A stretch of 64,000 nucleotides of DNA, taken from assembly GCA_023433505.1 (NCBI GenBank), contig JAEZCO010000056.1:50906-114905 (forward strand). The letters are read 5' to 3'. Positions 50,192 through 58,623 of this stretch are shown in pieces. The notes below the pieces were generated by a model, which was not told the DNA's origin, made no database searches, and saw only the letters and a list, made by a program, of their open reading frames with translations. Source of the stretch: Bacillota bacterium (lineage in GTDB: Bacteria > Bacillota > Clostridia > Acetivibrionales > DTU013). The stretch's first letter is position 1. Every line of letters begins with the position of its first letter. The translations under genes were made by a program, and so were the position numbers.

Positions 50192-50578
50192 ATGAAATTG
50201 TTTGTTAAAATCCTTGCAGGCATCATTATTATAGCCGTGCTGGTGGTTGGAGGCTTTTCCTTCTACATGACAAGAGGGTTGAAATCCGGGGAGACCCTGG
50301 CGGTTGGCCATATTAAGGCTTCCAACCTGGAAGATGGGGTTTATGCGGGAAAATACGATGGCGGAAGATGGTCCAATGAAGTCAATGTAGCCATTGAAGA
50401 CAGCAAGATAACAAAAATTGATATCGTAAAAAGCGTGCTTTTTGAAAGAGCCGAAATGACAAAGGAATTATTTGATCGAGTGATACAAAAACAGGATACC
50501 GACGTTGATGCAGTCACCGGTGCTACGGTTACAAGCAAGGCATATCTCAAATCAATTGAAAATGCTTTGACAAAGTAA
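50192..50578 (+). CDS. Membrane-anchored FMN-binding domain protein
   Basis: 128 residues: one N-terminal membrane segment (about 5-25) and an extracellular FMN_bind domain (about 45-127) ending in DAVTGATVTSKAYLKSIENAL, where the Thr in SGAT/TGAT motifs takes a covalent FMN in RnfG/NqrC. Likely an extracytoplasmic electron carrier. AAAAGGGAGAAGAGG precedes the start. The flavodoxin gene follows after 26 bases. Confidence 0.85.
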   Translation: MKLFVKILAGIIIIAVLVVGGFSFYMTRGLKSGETLAVGHIKASNLEDGVYAGKYDGGRWSNEVNVAIEDSKITKIDIVKSVLFERAEMTKELFDRVIQKQDTDVDAVTGATVTSKAYLKSIENALTK

Positions 50579-50604
50579 AAACGATGGATGGAAAGGTGAA
50601 ACAG

Positions 50605-51093
50605 ATGAAAACATTGATTGTCTATGGAAGTACTTACAGCTATGCAAAAGAGTGTGTAAAGAAACTGACGGGAAAGCTGGAGGGTGAGGTGACTGTGGTC
50701 AATGCCATGACTGAGATGATCCCGGGAATAAAAGGATTTGATCAGGTGATCGTCGGCGGCTCCATTTATATGGGTCAGATACAAAAGAAAGTAAAAGAAT
50801 ATTGCGCTGTCAATGCCAGCGAGCTTGGCGGCAAAAAGCTGGGACTGTTCCTGTGCTGCGGGCTTCCGGAAAACTTTGAACAGGCCATAAAAAATTCCTT
50901 TCCGGAAAAGCTGCTGGAAAAAGCAGCGGCAAAGGAGAACTTCGGCGGTGAATTGCGCGTGGAGAAAATGAAATTTATGCATAAAATGATGACCAATATG
51001 ATGCTGAAGGCATCGGAGAAAGAGGGGAAACAGCCTCCAAAGGCCGCGCCGGAAAACATTTTGAAGCTTGCTGAGGCGATGAACGGGAAATGA
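50605..51093 (+). CDS. Flavodoxin-domain protein (HemG-like)
   Basis: 162 residues. FMN phosphate loop TLIVYGSTYSYAKECVKKL (3-21), VIVGGSIYMGQI and LFLCCGLPENFEQAI match menaquinone-dependent protoporphyrinogen oxidase (HemG)-type flavodoxins; in obligate anaerobes these are general redox proteins. ATG 50605 with AAAGGTGA is preferred over a start 7 codons upstream. Paired with the FMN-binding membrane protein, so electron transfer between them is possible. Confidence 0.8.
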   Translation: MKTLIVYGSTYSYAKECVKKLTGKLEGEVTVVNAMTEMIPGIKGFDQVIVGGSIYMGQIQKKVKEYCAVNASELGGKKLGLFLCCGLPENFEQAIKNSFPEKLLEKAAAKENFGGELRVEKMKFMHKMMTNMMLKASEKEGKQPPKAAPENILKLAEAMNGK

Positions 51094-51209
51094 AGCCGGA
51101 ATGAGTAAAGAATCCTGTACAAATATGGTATTTCCTGTAAACTATATTAAAATACCTGAAGGCGCGAGATAATACGAGTAAATGAAAGTTATTATAAGGA
51201 GGGGTGATT

Positions 51210-51827
51210 ATGTGGAAAAAGCTGACGGTTTTCGGAACGATAGGAGCTGTTCTGTATGTGCTGCATGTGGTACTGGGAGGACTCCTCTGGAAGGGTTATA
51301 ATCATTTGATGCAGCCTATCAGCGACCTGACGGCCACCGGTGCGCCGGATAAAACCTTGCTTAGCGTAATTACATTGCTGTATGGCATTTGCTCCATTAT
51401 ATTTATCATAAGCGCATTGGCCTATGCCAGAGATAGGATTCCAAAGCTGGCCAGGGCCGGGCTGATAGTGTTTTTGGCCATGCATGCTGTTTCAATTACT
51501 TATGGAATTTTTCCGGAAGATTTGCCGGGGACTGCCCTTACATTTAGCGGGACGATGCATATTGTGGTAACTTTTTTGATCGTCCCCCTTACAATCCTTG
51601 CTCCTTTCCTGATAGGCTTCGGGCTCAGGAAAGTCAGTGCTTTCAAAGGCTTCGGGACTTATTCGGTCATAACGGGAGTCATCATATTCATTGCCGGAGG
51701 TACAACAGCCATATTCTTTGCAAACAAGCTGCCTTATTTCGGGCTTGTTGAGAGGATCAACATCGGTACCCTTCAACTGTGGATGTTTCTGTTATCCCTA
51801 AAGCTGTTCAGGACACAAGATTTATAA
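51210..51827 (+). CDS. DUF998 family membrane protein
   Basis: 205 residues with six membrane segments (about 5-25, 50-75, 83-103, 112-137, 148-170, 178-195) and the family opening LTVFGTIGAVLYVLHVVLGGLLWKGYNHLMQPISDLTATGAP. Function unknown. ATG 51210 is supported by GGAGGGG; a GTG 6 bases upstream overlaps the site. Separated from the PadR operon by 140 bases containing that operon's promoter. Confidence 0.82.
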   Translation: MWKKLTVFGTIGAVLYVLHVVLGGLLWKGYNHLMQPISDLTATGAPDKTLLSVITLLYGICSIIFIISALAYARDRIPKLARAGLIVFLAMHAVSITYGIFPEDLPGTALTFSGTMHIVVTFLIVPLTILAPFLIGFGLRKVSAFKGFGTYSVITGVIIFIAGGTTAIFFANKLPYFGLVERINIGTLQLWMFLLSLKLFRTQDL

Positions 51828-51903
51828 CTGAGAATTTTGCCATGACCCCGGATTATGTACTTTATGCGAGAAGTGTATGCGAATGCGGAGGACAAACAAT
51901 TTC

Positions 51904-51953
51904 TTGACAATATATATCACTCTGATATAATGTGGTATATCAGAGTGATATAT
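51904..51953 (+). promoter_or_regulatory. PadR-operon promoter with 18-bp palindromic operator
   Basis: TTGACA (51904-51909), 16-base spacer, TATAAT (51926-51931). A perfect palindrome with 18-base arms (51912-51929 and 51936-51953, core ATCACTCTGATAT) and a 6-base centre covers the -10 and start point. PadR proteins usually repress their own operon through such sites. Confidence 0.75.
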
Positions 51954-51967
51954 ATTGGAGGTAAACC

Positions 51968-52534
51968 ATGGCCCTAAAAAATAAAACACAGTATGCTATT
52001 TTGGGCGTTCTAAGCCTTATATCAGGGTCCGGCTATGATATTAAGAAATTTTGCGATAAGACTATTGCTCATTTCTGGAATGAAAATTACGGTCACATCT
52101 ACCCGGTGCTTGCCCAGCTCTTAAAAGAACATCTGATCCGTATGGATGACACTGAGAAGGATGCAAGACGCAAGGCATACAGCATCACGGAAAAGGGGCG
52201 GGAGGTATTCTGCAATTGGCTCATGGAGTCCGTAGAGCCGCAGCCTCAACGCTCGGAGCTTCTTCTCAAGCTGTCTTTCGGAAGTAATATTCCGAAAGAG
52301 AAAGTGATACAAATGCTTGAAGAGGTAAGACAAAGGTACAAATCCAGGCTGGAGCAGTATAGAGCCCTTGAAAACCCTTATATTAACGACAGTGAGGCTT
52401 TGAAGCAGCCTGAATATCCATACTGGCTGGCTTCTCTCCGCTACGGGATATCGGCAGCTGAAGCGGCTTTGAAATGGAGCGAGGAAACCATTGAAAGTAT
52501 AAAAAGACATGGGGAGGAATGCAAGAATGTCTAG
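51968..52534 (+). CDS. PadR-family transcriptional regulator
   Basis: 188 residues: winged-helix PadR domain (about 8-80, YAILGVLSLISGSGYDIKKF and RRKAYSITEKGREVF) and the C-terminal Vir_act_alpha_C dimerisation helices (about 90-180). GGAGG precedes the start. Its last 8 bases overlap the glycosyltransferase gene. It probably represses the operon through the palindrome upstream and is released by the small molecule that the glycosyltransferase modifies (inference). Confidence 0.9.
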   Translation: MALKNKTQYAILGVLSLISGSGYDIKKFCDKTIAHFWNENYGHIYPVLAQLLKEHLIRMDDTEKDARRKAYSITEKGREVFCNWLMESVEPQPQRSELLLKLSFGSNIPKEKVIQMLEEVRQRYKSRLEQYRALENPYINDSEALKQPEYPYWLASLRYGISAAEAALKWSEETIESIKRHGEECKNV

Positions 52535-53714
52535 AGTGTTGTATATAAACGGAGGCGTCCACGGACATATAAATCCTACACTGCCCCTGGTAAAAGAGCT
52601 TACAGGCAGGGGAGAAGAGGTATTTTACTTTTCTACGGCCCAATTTAAAGAGAAGATTATTGCTGTAGGCGCAGAATTTGTGGATGCCGGTGATAAACTC
52701 ACCGAATTCAATAGAAACTATAAGCCTTCCGGCAAACATCCGTTTTATCTTCTGATTGATTTTATCTTAAAAAACGATCGGGTAATGGTGCCCCTGATCT
52801 TGGAGAAAGCCAGGGAAATCGGAGTAGATTACATTATCCATGATTCAATCTTCGGAGCAGGGAATATGGTGGCAAGGAAGCTTAATGTGCCGGCGGTTTG
52901 TTCCTGCACCTCCTTTGCCATGAACAGGCTGCCTATACCCCCGCAGATGCTTGAGCCGGGCTTTCACCCGGAATTGGATGCGTTATATGAAGAAATCAGC
53001 AGTGCCTCCAGGGAATGGGGCATTCCCGGTCTATCCATTATGGATATCTTCTTCAAAAAATCAGGGTTGAATATCGTTTTCACATCAAAAGAATTCCAGC
53101 CGGAGGCAGGGAGCTTTGACGACAGTTTCAAATTTGTGGGAGCCTCCATCGCTGAAAGGCAGGAAACTTGCGATTTCCCGGTGGAGGAGCTGGCGAAGGG
53201 TACGGTAGTATATATATCCATGGGGACGATAAACAACGACTTTGCAGGTTTTTACAGAATGTGCATGGAAGCATTTGCGGAAACTAAATTTAAAGCAGTT
53301 CTGTCTGTCGGGCAAAAAACGGAGATAGCCTCTCTAGGCAGGAGCCCTGATAATTTTATTGTAAGAAACTATGTCCCCCAGTTGGAGGTCCTGAGAAAAA
53401 CAAGCGTATTTATCAGCCACGGGGGTCTTAATAGTGTCAATGAAGCCTTGTATTTCGGCGTGCCGGTAATAGCTCTGCCTCGGGCGAATGACCAATTTAT
53501 GGTCAGCCGCCAGCTTTCTGCGATGGGAGCGGGGCTGAGCCTTAAAATGGAAGATTTAACGCCGCAGCTTCTAAAGGAATCCGTTGAAAAAATGATAGCC
53601 GAGGATTCCTACAAAGCAGCCAGTGCGCGTATTGGCGAATCCTTTAGAGCAGCGGGAGGATATAAAGCCGCAGCAGATCATATTCAAAGATCTATGGAGG
53701 CTTCAAAAAAGTAA
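52527..53714 (+). CDS. Macrolide-type (GT1) glycosyltransferase
   Basis: 395 residues, GT-B fold of the MGT/YjiC group: N-terminal GGVHGHINPTLPLVKEL (about 7-23) with the catalytic His, and C-terminal nucleotide-sugar region NYVPQLEVLRKTSVFISHGGLNSVNEALYFGVPVIALP with the HGG motif. It transfers a sugar from UDP-glucose-like donors to macrolides, flavonoids or similar; a detoxifying role is likely given PadR control. GGAGG precedes ATG 52527. Translationally coupled to padR. Confidence 0.88.
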   Translation: MSRVLYINGGVHGHINPTLPLVKELTGRGEEVFYFSTAQFKEKIIAVGAEFVDAGDKLTEFNRNYKPSGKHPFYLLIDFILKNDRVMVPLILEKAREIGVDYIIHDSIFGAGNMVARKLNVPAVCSCTSFAMNRLPIPPQMLEPGFHPELDALYEEISSASREWGIPGLSIMDIFFKKSGLNIVFTSKEFQPEAGSFDDSFKFVGASIAERQETCDFPVEELAKGTVVYISMGTINNDFAGFYRMCMEAFAETKFKAVLSVGQKTEIASLGRSPDNFIVRNYVPQLEVLRKTSVFISHGGLNSVNEALYFGVPVIALPRANDQFMVSRQLSAMGAGLSLKMEDLTPQLLKESVEKMIAEDSYKAASARIGESFRAAGGYKAAADHIQRSMEASKK

Positions 53715-53784
53715 TTATCCTTGTTTATTATTGGCTCCGGCAGTGGTATAATCTTCTTCAAAGCATTCTATACGAAGGTGATTT

Positions 53785-54840
53785 ATGAAGAAGTACATGA
53801 GAAACATCTCCAAGAAAAGCGGAAAACCGCCGGGAAGCCTGATGCATGTCGGGGAAAGAAAACGTGATGACGTCGGGATTACGATTATCAAATACAACGC
53901 TGAAAAAATAGAAAAAAAGTCTGCCGGACTGAAGGATTTGCTTCAACTGGAGCTTGACGAGGGCCATAAATGGTGGATTGTTGTCGACGGACTGCATGAT
54001 ATGGAGGTCATACGTGCCGTAGGCGATATGTTTGATATTAACAAATATGTTATGGAAAACACCATGAATACTGCAATAAGGCCCAATATCGAAGTTTATG
54101 GAAAATATTCCTTTATCGTTACGAAGAAAATTTTTGTCAATGAGGCCGGCGAAATTGAGTTTGAACAGGTATCCATGGTGGTCGGCGGCAATTATCTGAT
54201 CACCTTTACCGAGAACGGCCTGGATGATTTTGAAAATCTGTATGCTAGAATCCATGAAGACGATGCCAGAAATGCAGAAGTCAATTTTCTGGGCTATCTG
54301 ATTCTGGATATGATTGTTGATAACTATTTTGTCGTCATCGAAGAGATCAGCGACAAATTGGAGGAAGCCGAGGCAGCCATTATTGACAATCCAAGCCAGT
54401 TGTCTCTGCAGCGGATACATCATTTGAAAAAGGAGCTTCTATTGCTGCACAAGGCCATCTGGCCGCAGCGGGAAGTTATCAGCACCATCTTGAGGGAAAG
54501 AAATATCTTCTCCAAGGGAGACATGCTGAATTCCTTCAGAGATATCCAGGAGCACTTGTTCCAGGCAGTGGACATGATAGAGATTTTCAGGGATATGCTT
54601 TCAAATATGCTTGATATCTACCTTTCAAGTACCAGCAAAAGAATGAATGAAATTATGAAGGTGCTCACCATCATTTCGACGGTCTTTATGCCGCTGGCTT
54701 TCATTGCAGGCATCTATGGCATGAATTTCTCCTACATGCCCGAGTTGAATCTCAAATATGGGTATTTTATCATTCTGGCGGTCATGGCTCTGATCGCCGG
54801 GGGCATGATGCTGTTTTTCAGAAAGAAAAAATGGTTATAG
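53785..54840 (+). CDS. corA: CorA-family magnesium/divalent cation transporter
   Basis: 351 residues. Large cytoplasmic N-terminal domain, long helix (about 190-280) and two C-terminal membrane segments (about 293-313 and 325-345) separated by the selectivity motif YGMNF. The final basic cluster FRKKKW follows the last segment, as in CorA pentamers. The start at ATG 53785 follows an AAGGTGA site. A TATAAT-like box at 53747 may be its promoter. Confidence 0.93.
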   Translation: MKKYMRNISKKSGKPPGSLMHVGERKRDDVGITIIKYNAEKIEKKSAGLKDLLQLELDEGHKWWIVVDGLHDMEVIRAVGDMFDINKYVMENTMNTAIRPNIEVYGKYSFIVTKKIFVNEAGEIEFEQVSMVVGGNYLITFTENGLDDFENLYARIHEDDARNAEVNFLGYLILDMIVDNYFVVIEEISDKLEEAEAAIIDNPSQLSLQRIHHLKKELLLLHKAIWPQREVISTILRERNIFSKGDMLNSFRDIQEHLFQAVDMIEIFRDMLSNMLDIYLSSTSKRMNEIMKVLTIISTVFMPLAFIAGIYGMNFSYMPELNLKYGYFIILAVMALIAGGMMLFFRKKKWL

Positions 54841-54906
54841 GCAGGTTCTTGCCGCCGGAAGGCGTCATCATTATTGAACAACGTCACAGTCCCCCCTCGT
54901 ATAAGG

Positions 54907-55002
54907 TGGAGGTTACCATATATGTGGAGGGTTGCAATCCCCAACAGACGGTGTTCAAGCGCCACGTTTAGGCGCAGTGAGGGGAGATGGGGTATGCCTC
55001 CA
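54907..55002 (+). ncRNA. Candidate structured leader upstream of the HAD phosphatase gene
   Basis: Closing stem TGGAGG (54907-54912)/CCTCCA (54997-55002) surrounds at least two hairpins: GGG-TTGCAAT-CCC (about 54929-54941) and GCGCC/GGCGC (about 54959-54975). It lies 37 bases before the gene start. This multibranched layout resembles a riboswitch but matches no class I recognise. Confidence 0.35.
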
Positions 55003-55038
55003 TTGGAAATTGAATAATTATGGTCAGGAGAAACGATA

Positions 55039-55881
55039 TTGAAAGACAAACACTTGTACATCACAGACCTTGACGGCACTTTACTCAACGGCTGCAAGGA
55101 AATAAGCGAATTTACAAAAAACACGCTGAATACACTGATTACCGGCGGAGTCAATTTTTCCGTCGCATCTGCCAGGAGCGCCGCTTCCTCCATCAAGATC
55201 TTATCCTGCTTGAATTTAAACATTCCTGCAGTTTTAATGAATGGTGTGGTGGTCTATGACCTCACCCGGCGGAAATATGTTAAAACGGAATATATACCGG
55301 TTTATGCCGTGGAGCTGATTCTGGATACGCTTGAGCAAAGCGGGATCACAGGCTTCATGTATGCGGTGAGGAACGACAACCTGATAACATACTATGAAAA
55401 CCTTGACTCTCCGGCAATGCAGGATTTTTATGACGAAAGGGTTAAAAAGTATTATAAATCCTTTGAGCAGGTGGACAGATTTTCCAAAAAGGTCATTGAG
55501 AATGAAATCATCTACTTCACGCTGATTGACCAATTTGATAAATTATCACAGGTTTTGGAGAAGCTCAGGGTCTGCGGGGACATTGATGCGGCCCTGTACC
55601 GGGATATTTATGCCGAAAGGCTCTGGTACCTTGAGATACACAGTAAATTTGCATCGAAGCGGAATGCAGTCAATTTCCTGCGGGATTATTGCAAATTTAC
55701 CAGGGTCACGGGCTTTGGCGACAACCTCAATGACATTCCGCTCTTCAAAGCCTGTGATGAGTGCTATGCAGTGGCTAATGCAGTAGATGAGCTAAAGGAA
55801 ATAGCGACGAGGGTTATCGCAGATAATGAATCCGATGCTGTTGCAAGGTTTATTTATGAAAGGGAAGCGGGTAAAGCCTAA
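55039..55881 (+). CDS. HAD-superfamily Cof-type phosphatase
   Basis: 280 residues. Motif I YITDLDGTLLNG (about 7-18), motif II SVASARS, and motif III/IV FGDNLNDIPLFKACDECYAVANAV (about 232-255), with a C2B cap between, as in Cof/YidA sugar-phosphate or flavin phosphatases. The start codon is TTG, chosen for the AGGAG site 9 bases upstream; no ATG is suitably placed. Substrate unknown. Confidence 0.87.
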   Translation: MKDKHLYITDLDGTLLNGCKEISEFTKNTLNTLITGGVNFSVASARSAASSIKILSCLNLNIPAVLMNGVVVYDLTRRKYVKTEYIPVYAVELILDTLEQSGITGFMYAVRNDNLITYYENLDSPAMQDFYDERVKKYYKSFEQVDRFSKKVIENEIIYFTLIDQFDKLSQVLEKLRVCGDIDAALYRDIYAERLWYLEIHSKFASKRNAVNFLRDYCKFTRVTGFGDNLNDIPLFKACDECYAVANAVDELKEIATRVIADNESDAVARFIYEREAGKA

Positions 55882-55998
55882 GCGCCACCCAGAATTACCG
55901 CCCAGGCCGCGCTTATATTGAAGATGATTTGAGATTTTTCAAAAGTGGCCGGTGCCAATATTCACATGGCCACTTTCCCTGGAAAATGCTGATATAAC

Positions 55999-56033
55999 TT
56001 GACACTAAGGCTTAACGTGGTATAATGGTTAAG
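55999..56033 (+). promoter_or_regulatory. smpB promoter with flanking inverted repeat
   Basis: TTGACA (55999-56004), 16-base spacer, TATAAT (56021-56026). CTTAAC (56011-56016) and GTTAAG (56028-56033) flank the -10 as an inverted repeat, which may be an operator. Confidence 0.65.
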
Positions 56034-56060
56034 GAACTTAAAGCTGCGACTTAGGATAAG

Positions 56061-56085
56061 AACCCTTGCGAGAGGGTTATTTTTA
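56061..56085 (+). terminator. Possible attenuator hairpin in the smpB leader
   Basis: AACCCT-TGCGAG-AGGGTT followed by ATTTTTAT, 40-60 bases before the smpB start. A small terminator-like structure that could tune expression. Confidence 0.4.
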
Positions 56086-56121
56086 TCGGTAAATGCGGTT
56101 GTATCCCGGAAGGTAAGTGGA

Positions 56122-56589
56122 ATGGCGAAAGAGGACGTAAAGATAGTTGCCCAAAACAAAAAGGCCAGGCACGATTATTTTATCGAGCAGGCAATGGAAG
56201 CGGGAATTGTCCTGTCAGGCACGGAAGTGAAATCCATACGACAGGGCAAGGTAAACCTGAAAGACAGTTATGCAATGATTACCGGCGGCGAAGTGATGAT
56301 TAACGGAATGCATATAAGCCCGTACGAGCAGGGGAACATATTTAACAAGGATCCTATGAGGGATCGGAAGCTTCTTCTGCATAAAGCGGAAATAAACAGG
56401 CTTATAGGGTATACACAGCAGAAAGGCATGTCCTTAGTGCCGCTGCAGTTGTACTTCAAACGGGGTAAGGTAAAGCTGGAGCTGGGGATTGCCAGGGGCA
56501 AAAAGCTGTACGACAAGCGCGAGGACATTGCCGAAAGGGATGCGAAGCGGGAGATAGACCGCAGACTTAAGGAAAGCGCAAGAGAGTAA
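56122..56589 (+). CDS. smpB: SsrA-binding protein SmpB
   Basis: 155 residues, normal length. SmpB OB-fold with NKKARHDYFIEQAMEAGIVLSGTEVKSIRQGKVNL and LLLHKAEI, and the C-terminal KKLYDKREDIAERDAKREIDR that forms the helix in the ribosomal mRNA channel. It binds tmRNA for rescue of stalled ribosomes. Its partner ssrA begins 20 bases downstream. Confidence 0.97.
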   Translation: MAKEDVKIVAQNKKARHDYFIEQAMEAGIVLSGTEVKSIRQGKVNLKDSYAMITGGEVMINGMHISPYEQGNIFNKDPMRDRKLLLHKAEINRLIGYTQQKGMSLVPLQLYFKRGKVKLELGIARGKKLYDKREDIAERDAKREIDRRLKESARE

Positions 56590-56609
56590 GTTCATTGACA
56601 ATTTAACAT

Positions 56610-57004
56610 GGGGGCGTATTGGTTTCGACGGGATTGTTGGAACCAGAGTAGCGGGTAGAGGATTCTCGTTGGCCTCTTAAAAAACGAGAAACTAAAATTA
56701 AACGCTAAAACGAATAATTTTAACCAAGAATTAGCATTTGCCGCTTAGGCAATGCTAACCGTCGGTCCCAGGTTTCTGCACCTGGGGTAGCCGGCGTCAT
56801 TAAGTCAGGCCTTCGGCGTAGGAAGGTTAAACGTTGAAACTGTTGCGGTGGTAGCCTTGAGCCGTAAAAGTGATTAAAGGATACTGAAAGTGAAAGCCTG
56901 CCTGTGGGCGTGCACCGTAGGGAATGTAAAAGCATAGGATACACCCGTAGAAGCGCTGGAGGATATGGTTTCGTACAGGGGTTCGACTCCCCTCGCCTCC
57001 ACCA
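56610..57004 (+). ncRNA. ssrA: tmRNA
   Basis: 395 bases. The 5' end GGGGGCG pairs with CGCCTCC before the 3' CCA to close the acceptor stem; the T-arm GGTTCGACTCC is intact. The tag frame begins at GCT 56704 and ends at TAG 56748, encoding AKTNNFNQELAFAA. Pseudoknot hairpins follow (for example GTCGGTCCCAGG...CCTGGGGTAGCCGGC). It rescues stalled ribosomes with SmpB. Its 3' end is a common target for genomic islands, and mobile elements follow. Confidence 0.97.
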
Positions 57005-57020
57005 ACTAGAAATTGGAAAG

Positions 57021-57062
57021 AGTCTTGAAACAGTTTATATAACTGGATCTCAAGGCTTTTTT
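57021..57062 (+). terminator. ssrA terminator
   Basis: Stem AGTCTTGA (57021-57028)/TCAAGGCT (57050-57057) followed by TTTTTT, 17 bases after the tmRNA CCA end. Confidence 0.75.
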
Positions 57063-57137
57063 GCTTTATAGGGGTTCGACGTCCTCTGGGAGGTGGCAGA
57101 GGATGCACAGCTTTATAAATAGCATTGTAGTAACTCG

Positions 57138-57170
57138 ATTTTACTCGCTGGTATACGACGCGGATGCCGA
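57138..57170. repeat. 33-bp direct repeat, left copy
   Basis: A perfect 33-base match (starting ATTTTACTCGCTGGTATACG) to 57969-58001. The two copies bracket the antitoxin/PIN gene pair and may be attachment-site duplications. Confidence 0.75.
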
Positions 57171-57244
57171 TAGAAAATTTAGCTTTAAAGGAAAGGAAAT
57201 TTAGGGTATAATTATACTATGTTCGATTATGAGGAGTGAAAAAT

Positions 57245-57445
57245 ATGTTGCAGAAGTCTTTAACAAATTTGCAGCTTGAGATATTAAAACTCTATTCAAC
57301 GGATATGAGTGAAGAAGAACTTGACGAGTTGAAAAAACTATTAGCCGAAAATTACGCCAGGAAGGCCATCAATGAAGCAGATAGAATCTGGAGTGAAAAA
57401 AAACTTTCAGATAGCGATATGGAGAACTGGCTGAATGAGCAATAG
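57245..57445 (+). CDS. Putative antitoxin of a PIN-toxin module
   Basis: 66 residues, acidic and helical (LQLEILKLYSTDMSEEELDELKKLLAENYARKAINEADRIW), typical of small antitoxins that wrap the toxin with a C-terminal helix. It overlaps the PIN gene by 11 bases. GAGGAG is 8 bases before ATG 57245. The DNA-binding fold is not recognisable; assignment rests mainly on gene order. Confidence 0.7.
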   Translation: MLQKSLTNLQLEILKLYSTDMSEEELDELKKLLAENYARKAINEADRIWSEKKLSDSDMENWLNEQ

Positions 57446-57854
57446 CAAATTGAGGGTTGTACTGGATACCAATGTTTTACTGGTCTCCATATCTTCAAAA
57501 TCTAAATATCACTGGATTTTCCAAAAGCTTTTGGAATTTGGATATGAGCTGTTTATTACAAACGAGATTTTGACTGAGTATGAAGAAATAATTTCTCAAA
57601 AGTATAATTCAGCAGTTGCTAAGAATGTTGTCAGGGCGTTATTGCTGCTTCCCAACGTTTACAAAGTGGATATTTACTATAATTGGAATTTGATAACTGA
57701 TGATGCCGATGATAATAAATTCGTAGATTGTTCAATAGCTGCCAATGCTCATGTATTAGTAACTCAGGATAGGCATTTCGCTATTTTGAAAATTATTGAG
57801 TTTCCCAAAGTCGCAGTGATCGGTGTAGAGGAATTTGAAAAGGTCATTAAATAA
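57435..57854 (+). CDS. PIN-domain toxin (putative RNase)
   Basis: 139 residues, PIN fold with acidic residues at the expected sites: VVLDTNVLL (Asp11), NEILTEYEEII (Glu), TDDADDNKFVDCSIAANAH (Asp cluster) and VTQDRHF. Members are Mg-dependent ribonucleases, usually toxins neutralised by the upstream partner. Start overlaps the antitoxin gene end. Flanked by 33-bp direct repeats and followed by its own terminator. Confidence 0.85.
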   Translation: MSNSKLRVVLDTNVLLVSISSKSKYHWIFQKLLEFGYELFITNEILTEYEEIISQKYNSAVAKNVVRALLLLPNVYKVDIYYNWNLITDDADDNKFVDCSIAANAHVLVTQDRHFAILKIIEFPKVAVIGVEEFEKVIK

Positions 57855-57859
57855 TATGT

Positions 57860-57892
57860 AAGCTCTGAAATCCAGCATTTCAGAGCTTTTTT
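57860..57892 (+). terminator. Terminator of the toxin-antitoxin pair
   Basis: AAGCTCTGAAA/TTTCAGAGCTT with a 7-base loop followed by a T-run, 6 bases after the PIN gene. Confidence 0.8.
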
Positions 57893-57968
57893 GCGGTTTC
57901 GGATTTTGGTGAGGTTAAGCGTCTACCAACAGGGTTTGGATTTCGACTTGGGCAATCGCGGAACCTCT

Positions 57969-58001
57969 ATTTTACTCGCTGGTATACGACGCGGATGCCG
58001 A
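57969..58001. repeat. 33-bp direct repeat, right copy
   Basis: Identical to 57138-57170. It lies at the border between the toxin module and the remnant of the IS21 element. Confidence 0.75.
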
Positions 58002-58015
58002 GTTAAGAAAATTAA

Positions 58016-58105
58016 TTATTTATCGTCATTCAACTCATGCAGTAACTCAATACACAGTTTGCCATAGTCAGTTATATAATAACTGCCACCTTCCTTTCTT
58101 CCAAG
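58016..58105 (-). pseudogene. C-terminal tail of a lost gene
   Basis: Minus-strand frame ending GGSYYITDYGKLCIELLHEL plus NDDK and a stop at 58016. It resembles the end of a winged-helix regulator. It overlaps the truncated istB end in another frame, so it probably marks the host gene exposed when the IS21 end was deleted. Confidence 0.4.
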
Positions 58106-58623
58106 GTGTACGATTTTAGCCCTATGTCATCCAGTATTAGAAGCTTTGTACTTTGGAGACCAGACATGTACCTTGTGTATCGGTTTTCATTTTTAGCATC
58201 CTGAATTTCAAGCAGTAGTTCCGGAATTCTGTAGTACCTGGCGGAATATCCGTACCGGCATGCCGCATTTCCAAGGGCACATGCAATATATGTTTTTCCG
58301 CTGCCGGTCTTGCCTGATATGACGATGTTCAGCTTCTGCTCAATATATGTGCAGGAGGATAGCGTCTGGATCATATTTTTGTCTATCTTCCGATCAACCG
58401 TGTAGTCGATATCTTCGATACAGGCATTCATCCCAAGGGAAGCACTGTTCAACAGCCTTTTTATGCGTGAATTTTTCTTCGACAACCATTCCTTTTCGAC
58501 CATGATTCCAAGCCGTTCTTCGAAGGAAAGGTCTTTTAAGGAACTATCTGGATCGCTCATCATCTGGGCCATGACTTTAAGTTTCAGATCCTTAAGCTTT
58601 TCTACAGTGGGATTGTTAAGCAT
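58072..58623 (-). pseudogene. istB: IS21-family ATP-binding helper IstB, truncated at the C-terminus
   Basis: About 183 residues against the usual 245-255. Walker A GKTGSGKTYIACALGN and Walker B LLILDDIGL are present; the frame then leaves the family at about SYTLEE and stops, so the C-terminal third is lost. Start at ATG 58623 with GGGGGTGG, overlapping the istA end as in intact IS21 elements. Probably non-functional. Confidence 0.75.

Noticed and set aside
57060..57100. A tRNA-like or second tmRNA end at about 57068
   Set aside because: Only the 11-base GGGTTCGAC region matches; no acceptor stem or CCA.
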